Shown piece after piece: positions 24,687-32,311 of a stretch of DNA of 40,712 nucleotides. The notes beneath the pieces were generated by a model. That model saw only the letters and a list, made by a program, of their open reading frames with translations. It searched no databases and was not told where the DNA came from. This stretch comes from an uncultured Methanomassiliicoccaceae archaeon (GTDB lineage Archaea; Thermoplasmatota; Thermoplasmata; Methanomassiliicoccales; Methanomethylophilaceae), in the NCBI GenBank assembly GCA_905187815.1, contig CAJJJM010000015.1, positions 1 to 40,712 of the forward strand, in the 5' to 3' direction. Position numbers and translations under genes: made by a program. Numbering within the stretch: the stretch's first letter is position 1; every line of letters starts with the position of its first letter.

Positions 24687-26165
24687 TCAGAGGTACCTGC
24701 GGTAGTCGTACCTTCCGTCGGCGACCCTGGCGTTGACCTCGTCGGCGACCCTCTCCAGGTCGTCCGGCTCGAACAGTCCCGAGGTGATCTCCTTGTAGCC
24801 GATGGAGGACATCATGTGGACGCTGCACTTGGCCAGACCGAAGACCCTCTGGAGAGGCCCGGATGTGACGTAGGTGTACTGCACCTTGTCGTAGTTGATG
24901 TACTCGGTGCAGATGTCGTATCCTCCGTAGACGAACATGAACGAGTTCTCGCCCATGTCGAAGGTGCGGTGCTTCTGGGCCATTCCCGAGTGGCCGTAGA
25001 TCAGGAGAGGGACCGCTATGGCCGCCAGGACCTCTGTGGCCCTGACGACGAACGTCCATGTCTCGCTGACGTCCACAAGGTATGTCTCCGCCGTGAAGAA
25101 CAGGGCCAGGCACACCGCGACGATGACGACGGTGAACACGGAATCCGCGAGGAGCATGGGGACGAGCGCCCTCCTGGGCTGGTGCTCCGGGGTGGACTCG
25201 AACACGAACTCCGGGAGCAGGTTCCCGAGGAGCCTGACCACGCTGTCCCTGGACTTCAGGGGGCAGAGGACGGGGGCGTTGTTGTTGTCCTCGTCGGCGA
25301 TTCCGACGACCTCTGCCTCGAGCATGGCCTTCCCGAAGATCCTGGCCAGCAGCGGCTCCCTGATCCTGACGGAGTTGATCTTGTTGACCTTGAACGAGTT
25401 GCGCCTGGTGGTGATCAGTCCGCTCTCCACGGTGATGGTGTCGCCGACCCTGTAGATCCTGTAGTTGTAGTACTTCAGTATGGCCGATATGAACGGGAGG
25501 ACCTCGGAGATCACCAGCATGACGACAGCCGTGATGAATCCCCCGCTGCTCTCGGCGAACAGCATGACGATGGCGTAGAACAGCATCAGAAGACCGAACA
25601 GGGCCTGCCATGTCGGCTGCCCCAGTATGGCGTGGATTATGACGTCGGTGTTGGAGACCTTGGTCAGGGACATGTACCCCCTCTCCTCCGTCACGGTCTC
25701 CTTCTTCTCGAATATCATCGAGTTCAATTCGTTCCTGAGACGGTCGGCCATGTCGCTCTTGAGGACCAGCGTCGCCTCGGCAGACTGCGCGTTCATGCTG
25801 GAGTTGACGTTGAACGTCAGGGTGGATGTGCCGAATATCCTGTTGACCAGGTCCCTCCTCACACCGACCGATGCCAGCCTGGTGTACTGGATGTGCTTGT
25901 TCATCTTGTAGACGGCATCCCTCGTGATGTGGATCTCGTTGTCCTCGAAGATGTAGAAGGTCCTCTTCCAGTAGAAGTAGGCCCAGCCGGCGGCGGCGAG
26001 GACTATGACCAGGATGATCGCTGCCGCCTCCATCAGATGGTCGTAGGCGTAGTCCCTGAGACCCAGGAGCACGAACACCACGATGACCACGGCGGTGGAC
26101 AGCATGTAGCTGGCTATCACCGACGGATGGTTGCGGAACGTACGCTTGCTCTCGTCCGGAATCAA
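24687..26165 (-). CDS. YdbT-like membrane protein with bacterial PH domains
   Basis: A 492-residue membrane protein resembling Bacillus YdbT, with repeated bacterial pleckstrin-homology (bPH2/DUF304) domains. An N-terminal pair of hydrophobic segments (about residues 17-38 and 46-66) precedes a PH unit: FEDNEIHITRDAVYKMNKHIQYTRLASVGVRRDLVNRIFGTSTLTFN. Further hydrophobic pairs (about 185-235 and 330-375) each precede another unit, including ITVESGLITTRRNSFKVNKINSVRIREPLLARIFGKAML. The start appears to be TTG at 26165, overlapping the YdbS-like stop (TTGA); the next ATG is 20 codons in and would cut the conserved RNHPSVI start. Function in archaea is unknown. Confidence 0.85.
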   Translation of the reverse strand: MIPDESKRTFRNHPSVIASYMLSTAVVIVVFVLLGLRDYAYDHLMEAAAIILVIVLAAAGWAYFYWKRTFYIFEDNEIHITRDAVYKMNKHIQYTRLASVGVRRDLVNRIFGTSTLTFNVNSSMNAQSAEATLVLKSDMADRLRNELNSMIFEKKETVTEERGYMSLTKVSNTDVIIHAILGQPTWQALFGLLMLFYAIVMLFAESSGGFITAVVMLVISEVLPFISAILKYYNYRIYRVGDTITVESGLITTRRNSFKVNKINSVRIREPLLARIFGKAMLEAEVVGIADEDNNNAPVLCPLKSRDSVVRLLGNLLPEFVFESTPEHQPRRALVPMLLADSVFTVVIVAVCLALFFTAETYLVDVSETWTFVVRATEVLAAIAVPLLIYGHSGMAQKHRTFDMGENSFMFVYGGYDICTEYINYDKVQYTYVTSGPLQRVFGLAKCSVHMMSSIGYKEITSGLFEPDDLERVADEVNARVADGRYDYRRYL

Positions 26166-26698
26166 CTCTGGTCCCTTTCCCTCAGCAGCTTGACGACGTT
26201 CTCGTTCAGCTTGGCGGCGATGCCCTCGGCCACGTCCTCCTTCAGGTACTCGATGGTGACCACGCCGCCGGCCGTCGTGATGTTGACGTTGGCCAGACCG
26301 TACATGCGGTTTATGGGCCCCTCGCTGACATCGACCTGATGGACCCTCTCGATGGGCACCATCGCATGGGTGATGTAGACGATGCCCCTGCGGACCTCGA
26401 TCTTCTCGTCATCCATCCTGTACCTGTAGCGCCTGTACATGATCTCGGGCTCGACGATGGCGTATACGACCAGTATCGCCAGGATGGCATACAGGGCGAT
26501 GTTGACGAGGTCATGGTTGTCCGGGAACCAGGATTCGCTGAAATGCAATGCCGCGAATATGATCACCGCGACGATGATGATGCCTATCAGATTGCCCAGG
26601 TACATGGACTTCTTGCTCTCGGGCTCCAGACGCCTGTATCCGTCCACTGTGAGTCCGTTCTCGTCGACTTTGAAGCGGTCGACCTTCCCATCTCTCAT
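26162..26698 (-). CDS. YdbS-like membrane protein with a bacterial PH domain
   Basis: A 178-residue protein with two membrane segments (about residues 33-52 and 65-85) and one bPH2 domain: YRYRMDDEKIEVRRGIVYITHAMVPIERVHQVDVSEGPINRMYGLANVNITTAGG. This matches YdbS, which in bacteria is encoded next to YdbT, as here with a 4-nt overlap. The pair is probably one membrane complex. The ATG at 26698 is preceded by a TATA box (ATTAAATA, about 26722-26730) at leaderless distance. No function is established in archaea. Confidence 0.85.
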   Translation of the reverse strand: MRDGKVDRFKVDENGLTVDGYRRLEPESKKSMYLGNLIGIIIVAVIIFAALHFSESWFPDNHDLVNIALYAILAILVVYAIVEPEIMYRRYRYRMDDEKIEVRRGIVYITHAMVPIERVHQVDVSEGPINRMYGLANVNITTAGGVVTIEYLKEDVAEGIAAKLNENVVKLLRERDQS

Positions 26699-26927
26699 GT
26701 TTTTCCCGATATATCCAACCGTATTTAATGATATTCGATAAATTAATTTTAGATTATATTATCTTATATTGTTGTCATTGAGAATCATTCTCGACATGCC
26801 AGGACCAACATGGAACGGATCATCCAGGCCTCTGGATCCAGCGAGGCTCGACAGATGGGAGATGGGGGCTGGTGTTTTGAAAAACGCTGGAATGAAGAAT
26901 TGGAAGGGGGGATAACCCCCGTTTGGA
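26699..26927 (-). promoter_or_regulatory. ydbS-like promoter region with inverted repeat
   Basis: AT-rich in its first 70 bp, with a TATA box at about 26722-26730 for a leaderless start and several further TATA-like sequences to 26770. TTGAGAA-TCA-TTCTCGA at 26778-26794 is a 7-3-7 inverted repeat with one mismatch, of the size of metal-regulator operators. The rest, to the IlvD terminator hairpin at 26907, shows no gene. Confidence 0.45.
26907..26920 (-). terminator. Terminator hairpin after ilvD
   Basis: GGGGG-ATAA-CCCCC forms a 5-bp G-C hairpin with a 4-nt loop 7 nt after the ilvD stop codon; on the minus strand a pyrimidine/T-rich stretch (CTTCCAATTCTTCATTCC) follows. Confidence 0.5.
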
Positions 26928-28580
26928 TCAGTCGCGGTTGAGGTACGCGCCGTTGGCTCCGGAGGAGACCAGCTTCCTGTATTTCTTCTGGACCCCGATG
27001 ACGGGCCTCTCGACGGGCTTGAAGTCCTTGAGGCGGGCGGCGATCTCCTCGTCGGAGAGCCTGACGTTCAGGGACCTCGCGGGGATGTCGATGTCGATTA
27101 TGTCCCCATCCCTGATGGCGGCGATGGGACCTCCGGCGTATGCCTCGGGCGAGACGTGGCCGATGGCACCTCCGCGGGAGGCTCCGGAGAACCTGCCGTC
27201 GGTGATCAGGGCGACGCTCTCGCCGAGCCCCCTGCCGACGATGAGGCTGGTGGGGGAGAGCATCTCGGGCATCCCGGGGGCGCCCTTGGGACCCTCGTTC
27301 CTGATAACCACGACGTCGCCGGCGACGATCTTCCCGGATGTTATGGCTTCGGCGGCATCCTTCTCGCCGTCGAAGACCTTGGCGGTGCCTGTGAACTGCA
27401 TCATCTTGGGACTGACCGCGGCCTGCTTGATGACGGACCCCTCAGGGGCGATGTTGCCCTTGAGGACGGCGATGCCGCCCTGCTGGTGGAACGGCCTGTC
27501 GAGGGGCCTGAGGACCTCCTCATCGTTGACCGTGGCGGCGTCGGCAATCTGATAGACGGTGGTACCGTTACCAGTGGGGACGTCGACGAGCTTGTCCCTG
27601 AGGACCTTCAGGATCGCGGGGACCCCTCCTGCCCTGTCCAGGTCCTTGATGGCGTAGGGGCCGGCGGGCCTGAGGCTGGTGATGTGGGGGGTGTCCCTGG
27701 AAATCTCGTCGAAGTCGTCCAATGTGACGGGGCATCCGAACTCCTGTGAGATGGCGGGGAGATGGAGGGCGGTGTTGGTGGATCCGCCGATCGCCATGTC
27801 CACGCGGATCGCGTTGCGGAAGGAGTCCCTGGAGACGATGTCCCTGGGCTTGACATCCTTCCTGACGAGCTCGACGATCCTCCTGCCGGTCTCCCTCGCG
27901 ATCTGGAGCTTCCTGTTGTCGTCGGCAAGGGAGGTCCCGCAGCCTGTGAGGCTCATGCCGATGGTCTCGGTGAGGCACGCCATGGTGTTGGCTGTGAAGA
28001 GTCCCGAGCAGCTTCCCCTTCCGGGGCAGGCGGTGCACTCGACGGTGCGGAGCTCATCCTCCCCGATCTTCCCGGCGCTGTAGGCACCGACGGCCTCGAA
28101 CACGGACTGGAGGTCCATGTTCCCCTCTTTGCCGGCACCGGGCTCCATGGCCCCTCCTGTTACAATCAGAGCGGGGACGTTCATGCGTCCGGCCGCCATC
28201 AGCATCCCGGGGGTGACCTTATCGCAGTTGGAGACGCCGACCCAGCCGTCGAGGGCGTGTCCCTCGACCATGACCTCGCAGCAGTCGGAGATGACCTCCC
28301 TGGAGATGAGCGAGTACCTCATCCCCTTGTGTCCCATGGCGATTCCGTCGCAGACGGCGGGGACACCGAAGACGAAGGGCTTCCCTCCGGCCTCTATGAT
28401 GCCCTCCTTGACCGCCTCAACGATCTCGTTGAGGTGGATGTGCCCGGGGACGATGTCGTTCCAGGAGTTCGCTATACCGATGAACGGCTTCTCGAAGTCC
28501 TCGTCATCGAGGCCGTCTGCGCGGAGCAGGCTCCTCTGGGGGGCCTTGTCCAGGCCCTTCTTAACCGCGTCGCTTCTCAT
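26928..28580 (-). CDS. ilvD: Dihydroxy-acid dehydratase
   Basis: Dehydrates 2,3-dihydroxyisovalerate and 2,3-dihydroxy-3-methylvalerate to the 2-oxo acids in valine and isoleucine synthesis; an Fe-S enzyme. The protein begins MRSDAVKKGLDKAPQRSLLRADGL, the family start, giving 550 residues from ATG 28580. The frame extends to an ATG at 28610, but a TATA-like element at about 28625-28634 would place the transcript start after that codon. Motifs: GVSNCDKVTPGMLMAAGR, ECTACPGRGSCSGLFTANTM (cluster cysteines), RSDGG-like GGIAVLKGNIAPEGSVIK, and the C-terminal TDGRFSGASRGGAIGHVSPEA. Standalone here; no other ilv genes in the window. Confidence 0.96.
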   Translation of the reverse strand: MRSDAVKKGLDKAPQRSLLRADGLDDEDFEKPFIGIANSWNDIVPGHIHLNEIVEAVKEGIIEAGGKPFVFGVPAVCDGIAMGHKGMRYSLISREVISDCCEVMVEGHALDGWVGVSNCDKVTPGMLMAAGRMNVPALIVTGGAMEPGAGKEGNMDLQSVFEAVGAYSAGKIGEDELRTVECTACPGRGSCSGLFTANTMACLTETIGMSLTGCGTSLADDNRKLQIARETGRRIVELVRKDVKPRDIVSRDSFRNAIRVDMAIGGSTNTALHLPAISQEFGCPVTLDDFDEISRDTPHITSLRPAGPYAIKDLDRAGGVPAILKVLRDKLVDVPTGNGTTVYQIADAATVNDEEVLRPLDRPFHQQGGIAVLKGNIAPEGSVIKQAAVSPKMMQFTGTAKVFDGEKDAAEAITSGKIVAGDVVVIRNEGPKGAPGMPEMLSPTSLIVGRGLGESVALITDGRFSGASRGGAIGHVSPEAYAGGPIAAIRDGDIIDIDIPARSLNVRLSDEEIAARLKDFKPVERPVIGVQKKYRKLVSSGANGAYLNRD

Positions 28581-28747
28581 GATGATCACATCGGTTGAAT
28601 GGTTTGGCATTATGGGGACGTATGTTAAGTTTGCGCAGAGACCAGATGCATATGTCGACCGAACGGCGCGAATCCAGCGCGGTGCGGTAGACGGATGTCT
28701 AGAAAGGAAATGGTTTGGCAGGGGGCGGTCGCCCCCAGCGGTTGACC
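28581..28747 (-). promoter_or_regulatory. Region between ilvD start and upstream gene end
   Basis: Contains the probable ilvD promoter (AACTTAACATAC on the minus strand, about 28624-28635) and the terminator hairpin of the upstream gene at 28721-28736. No additional gene was seen. Confidence 0.4.
28721..28736 (-). terminator. Terminator hairpin after the four-repeat protein gene
   Basis: GGGGGC-GGTC-GCCCCC forms a 6-bp G-C stem with a tetraloop starting 12 nt after the stop codon at 28748; the minus strand then reads TGCCAAACCATTTCCTTTC, moderately T-rich. Confidence 0.5.
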
Positions 28748-30493
28748 TCAGAAGACGGTCGACGACCCTTCCAGGTACACGGAATAGAGGTCCTCCCCGA
28801 CGGTGTACTCCGTCAGGTAGTTCACGCCATCGGAGGCTCCGACGTAGTAGTACGTCTCGTACTCGGCCTCCAGATAGTACACGTCGCAGACGATGTCGCC
28901 CCAGATCGTGTCGATGACGGACTGTCCGATGAGCTGGACGTCGATCCCCTCAGCGTATCCTTTGAGGAGCTGGAAGACCGACATGACGGCAGGGTCGCCT
29001 CCGTTTACGGAGACCATGGCGTTCTCCCCGTCCACGGACACCACGTCGTACGAGATGCTGCTGAAGGGCTCGGAGTTGATGTAGACGTTGTAGTCGAACC
29101 ACGACCCCTCCTCGACGTAGCCGAGGTTCGTCCTGCCGCCGGTCATGTCTGTGCCGTCGATGGACGTGTCCACGACCAGCATGCGCTCCTCGTGGGTGAA
29201 GATCCCGTCGTCGAGTTCGGTGAACCTGTTCTCGTACACGACGATGCCGTCGTAGACGTAGAGATACGTCGTGACGCCGTCGTTGGTCTGCGACATCAGC
29301 ATGTCGCACCTGAGCTCGCCGTAGACGGTGTGCAGCACGATGCTGCCCACCTTGCTCCCGACGGGTTCGGTGATGTAAGAGCCGACGAGGGTGTCGACAT
29401 AGAGACCGTCCTCGTAGGTCTCGTAGAATATCTCACCATCGATGACCTGCTGGACCTGGTTGACGACGAGGTTGTAGTCCACGCCGCCCTCGGGGTCGCT
29501 GTATATGGTCATCACCATCTGGCGGTCGCCGGCGGTGAGGTCCTCCTGTCCGACTATCTCCAGGTCTCCGCAGATCTTGTTGGAGTATGCGAGTGCCGCG
29601 CTGCATGTCGTGTTGCCGTCCGAGTCGGAGTACTGGAGTCCGTAGCAGATGCCGTCATCGACCCCCACGTAGGTGTAAGTGTACCCGAGATCCGTCTCAT
29701 AGGCGCGGACCTCGCAGAGCCTTGGGCCGTAGCTCGACTCCACCAAAGAGGTCGAAACCACGGTGTACTCCCCTGTGTAGCCACCCGCGAAGAACTCCTC
29801 CAAGGTGCATGTGACGTACTCCTCCCTGAAGTCGTCGTAGAACGTCAGCGTGCCGTCCTCGTTAGCCATCTGATAGGTGTATGTGATGATGAAGCTGTCG
29901 ACCAGGTCCGTGCTGGCCTGGAAGGCTATGTAGTCGCCGACGATGAGGTCTATGTGATAAGTGCTCGATCCGTACTCCGGGGCCTGCATGGTCGTGGAGT
30001 CGGACACCAGGATGCGCTGGATGACGTTGTCCGTGGAGAGCACAGTGTAGGACCCGACCTCATAGAGCACGTCGCCCGTCTCCAAATCGACGTATGATAT
30101 GGAAAGTCCCTCGGAGTCCTCCATGGCGTAGACGTCGCATACCTTCTCACCCAGGATCGGGATGTCCACGGTGATGCCCTCGTAGCGTAGGTTCTCCTCC
30201 GGGAACTCAGGATACAGATACTCGCGGTCGGCGTAGAAGACCATGCTGGAGATGCCGCCGCTCTCCTGGATTATGTACTTGTCGTTCTCGATCCCTATGA
30301 TCGTCTCGGTCACGAGGTTCTGGGTGCGGTAGCCCTCGGAATCCTCCTCGATCTGAGCGTAAATGCGATAGTCGCCAATCTGCGCGTCCCTCCTCTCGTC
30401 CGGACCGTTGTCCATGTAGAGGAACGAGAACAGCAGGCAGATGACGATGATTACCGCCGCCACGCCCATGAGCTTGACGTTCTTGCTGTTCAT
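28748..30493 (-). CDS. Membrane-anchored extracellular protein with four ~140-residue repeats, function unknown
   Basis: I do not recognise a named family. The 581 residues begin with a short basic segment and one hydrophobic helix (residues 8-27), then a long acidic, Tyr- and Thr-rich, beta-type region, so the bulk is probably outside the membrane. Four degenerate repeats are visible, each starting near a DY motif (GDYRIY 40, GDYIAF 186, VDYNLV 338, FDYNVY 466). Each has one conserved cysteine in G-x-x-x-C-D/E (C119, C260, C396, C536) followed by an aromatic Y-x-Y strand. ATG 30493 is chosen because the anchor follows directly; upstream codons are not plausible coding sequence. It is a single-gene unit between hairpin terminators. 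Confidence 0.8.
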   Translation of the reverse strand: MNSKNVKLMGVAAVIIVICLLFSFLYMDNGPDERRDAQIGDYRIYAQIEEDSEGYRTQNLVTETIIGIENDKYIIQESGGISSMVFYADREYLYPEFPEENLRYEGITVDIPILGEKVCDVYAMEDSEGLSISYVDLETGDVLYEVGSYTVLSTDNVIQRILVSDSTTMQAPEYGSSTYHIDLIVGDYIAFQASTDLVDSFIITYTYQMANEDGTLTFYDDFREEYVTCTLEEFFAGGYTGEYTVVSTSLVESSYGPRLCEVRAYETDLGYTYTYVGVDDGICYGLQYSDSDGNTTCSAALAYSNKICGDLEIVGQEDLTAGDRQMVMTIYSDPEGGVDYNLVVNQVQQVIDGEIFYETYEDGLYVDTLVGSYITEPVGSKVGSIVLHTVYGELRCDMLMSQTNDGVTTYLYVYDGIVVYENRFTELDDGIFTHEERMLVVDTSIDGTDMTGGRTNLGYVEEGSWFDYNVYINSEPFSSISYDVVSVDGENAMVSVNGGDPAVMSVFQLLKGYAEGIDVQLIGQSVIDTIWGDIVCDVYYLEAEYETYYYVGASDGVNYLTEYTVGEDLYSVYLEGSSTVF

Positions 30494-30561
30494 GGGAATG
30501 AATCGGGATGTGGATTGAAAAAGATGACCTGCACTTCTAGGAGCGGACACTTACGAACAGG

Positions 30562-30592
30562 AAAAATGGTAAGGGACGGGGTTTCCCCCGTC
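30562..30592 (-). terminator. Intrinsic-type terminator after rps10
   Basis: GACGGGG-TTTC-CCCCGTC (30575-30592) is a perfect 7-bp hairpin; on the minus strand its loop is GAAA. It lies 18 nt after the rps10 stop, and the minus strand continues with a five-T run (30562-30566). It closes the translation operon. Confidence 0.7.
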
Positions 30593-30610
30593 TTGATTGT
30601 AGAGGTTTCT

Positions 30611-30925
30611 TCAGGCGCTGCGGAGAACGATCTCGATGTTGACACCATCGGGAACCTGGATCCTCATGAGCTGCCTGAGGGCGCGCTCGTCGGCGTCCAG
30701 ATCGATGAGCCTCTTGTGGATGCGCATCTCCCAGCGGTCCCAGGTCTCGCTTCCCTCTCCGTCAGGGCTCTTCCTGCAGGGGACCCTGAGCTTCTTTGTG
30801 GGAAGGGGTACGGGCCCGCGGATGTCCACGCCAGTCCTCTGGGAGATTCCCTTGATCTGGGCGCAGACGCTGTCGACCTTTGCGGGGTCGGTGCCGCTGA
30901 GAGAGATTCTTGCGCGCTGTGACAT
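30611..30925 (-). CDS. rps10: 30S ribosomal protein S10
   Basis: S10 (104 aa), a small-subunit head protein. Archaeal-type sequence: MSQRARISLSGTDPAKVDSVCAQIKGISQRTGVDIRGPVPLPTKKLRVPCRKSPDGEGSETWDRWEMRIHKRLIDL and the C-terminal VPDGVNIEIVL. Full length. It follows EF-1alpha by 41 nt on the same strand, the standard archaeal tuf-rps10 order. A weak GGGAT ribosome-binding site precedes the ATG. A strong hairpin terminator follows. Confidence 0.97.
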   Translation of the reverse strand: MSQRARISLSGTDPAKVDSVCAQIKGISQRTGVDIRGPVPLPTKKLRVPCRKSPDGEGSETWDRWEMRIHKRLIDLDADERALRQLMRIQVPDGVNIEIVLRSA

Positions 30926-30966
30926 CGTTTATCCCTTAGAGATAAAGTGAAGAGGAGAGGGCCCCT

Positions 30967-32232
30967 TCAGGCCTTCTCGACTTCGATGCACATTCCAGCA
31001 GCGACGGTCTGACCCATGTCACGGATGGCGAACCTTCCGAGAGGCGGGTACTCTTTCGCGGTCTCGATGACCATGGGCTTGGTGGGCTCGAGCTTGACGA
31101 CAGCGATGTCACCGGTCTTCAGGAAGTCGGGGTGGTCGGCCTTGACCTGTCCGGACTTGGGGTCGATGGTCTTGATGAGCTCGACGAACCTGCAGGCGGT
31201 CTGAGTGGTGTGGCAGTGGAACACGGGGGTGTATCCGACTGTGATGACCGAGGGGTGGTTCAGCACGACGATCTGAGCGGTGAAGGACTTGGCGACGGAC
31301 GGCGGGTTGTCGACGGGTCCGGCGACATCTCCCCTCTTGACGTCGTTCTTGGCGACTCCACGGACGTTGAATCCGACGTTGTCACCGGGGACGGCCTGGG
31401 GCATCTGCTCATGGTGCATCTCGATGGACTTGACCTCTCCCTGAACGTGGGAAGGCTCGAACATGACCTTCATGTTGGGCTTGAGGATACCGGTCTCGAC
31501 ACGTCCGACGGGGACGGTTCCGATTCCGGTGATGGTGTAGACGTCCTGGATGGGCAGCCTGAGGGGCTTCTCGGTGTGCTTCTCGGGGACCTTGAGGTTG
31601 TCCAGGGCCTGGATGAGGGTGGGTCCCTTGTACCAGGGCATCTCGCCGGACAGGGTCTTGATGTTGTCGCCGTTGTAGGCGGAGACGGGGATGAAGGGGA
31701 CCTCGTCGGTCTTGACACCGACCATCTTCATCAGCTTGGTCATGGCCTCTTTGGCCTCGTTGTATTTGGCCTGGTCGTACTTGACGGCGTCCATCTTGTT
31801 GATGGCGACGATGATCTGCTTGACACCGAGGGTGGTGGCGAGGAAGACGTGCTCCTTGGTCTGAGCCTGGGGTCCCTCGACGGCAGAGCAGGTGATGATG
31901 GCTGCGTCAGCCTGGGAGGTTCCGGTGATCATGTTCTTGACGAAGTCACGGTGTCCGGGGGCGTCGATGACGGTGAAGTAGTACTTGTCGGTGTAGAACT
32001 TCTTGTGGGCGACATCGATGGTAACTCCCCTCTCCCTCTCCTCCTTGAGTCCGTCCATGACCCAAGCGAAATAGAAGGATCCCTTTCCTTTCTCCTCTGC
32101 CTCTTTCTTGTATTTCTCGACGATGTGGGGGTCGATCGCGCCGGTCTCCAGGAGGATCCTTCCGGTGAGGGTGGACTTTCCGTGGTCGACGTGGCCGATG
32201 ATGACCAGATTCATGTGCTCTTTCTCTGCCAT
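30967..32232 (-). CDS. tuf: Translation elongation factor 1-alpha
   Basis: GTPase that delivers aminoacyl-tRNA to the ribosome. The 421 residues show the G1 motif GHVDHGKSTLTGR (residues 12-24), the effector region RERGVTIDVAHKKF, the G3 motif DAPGHRDFVKNM and the G4 motif NKMD, followed by domains 2 and 3 with HPSVITVGYTPVFHCHT and GRFAIRDMGQTVAAG. A ribosome-binding site CGGAGG precedes the ATG. It has its own TATA box (32281-32290) between EF-2 and tuf, so it can be expressed independently of the rps12 promoter. Confidence 0.98.
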   Translation of the reverse strand: MAEKEHMNLVIIGHVDHGKSTLTGRILLETGAIDPHIVEKYKKEAEEKGKGSFYFAWVMDGLKEERERGVTIDVAHKKFYTDKYYFTVIDAPGHRDFVKNMITGTSQADAAIITCSAVEGPQAQTKEHVFLATTLGVKQIIVAINKMDAVKYDQAKYNEAKEAMTKLMKMVGVKTDEVPFIPVSAYNGDNIKTLSGEMPWYKGPTLIQALDNLKVPEKHTEKPLRLPIQDVYTITGIGTVPVGRVETGILKPNMKVMFEPSHVQGEVKSIEMHHEQMPQAVPGDNVGFNVRGVAKNDVKRGDVAGPVDNPPSVAKSFTAQIVVLNHPSVITVGYTPVFHCHTTQTACRFVELIKTIDPKSGQVKADHPDFLKTGDIAVVKLEPTKPMVIETAKEYPPLGRFAIRDMGQTVAAGMCIEVEKA

Positions 32233-32280
32233 TGTTTATTCCTCCGTTGTGGAACGCTATTTTGAGCGATAAGGGGTTTG

Positions 32281-32290
32281 GTATATAAGG
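32281..32290 (-). promoter_or_regulatory. Internal promoter before EF-1alpha
   Basis: The minus strand reads CCTTATATAC, a good TATA box about 50 bp upstream of the tuf ATG. The predicted start near 32258 leaves a 26-nt leader containing GGAGG. The box lies just after the EF-2 stop codon (32312). Confidence 0.65.
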
Positions 32291-32311
32291 TTTACAGACT
32301 CCCGCTCGACC

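Noticed and set aside
28721..28736. CRISPR or other short-repeat arrays in the window
   Set aside because: No regularly spaced direct repeats of 24-40 bp were found; isolated hairpins here act as single post-stop structures.
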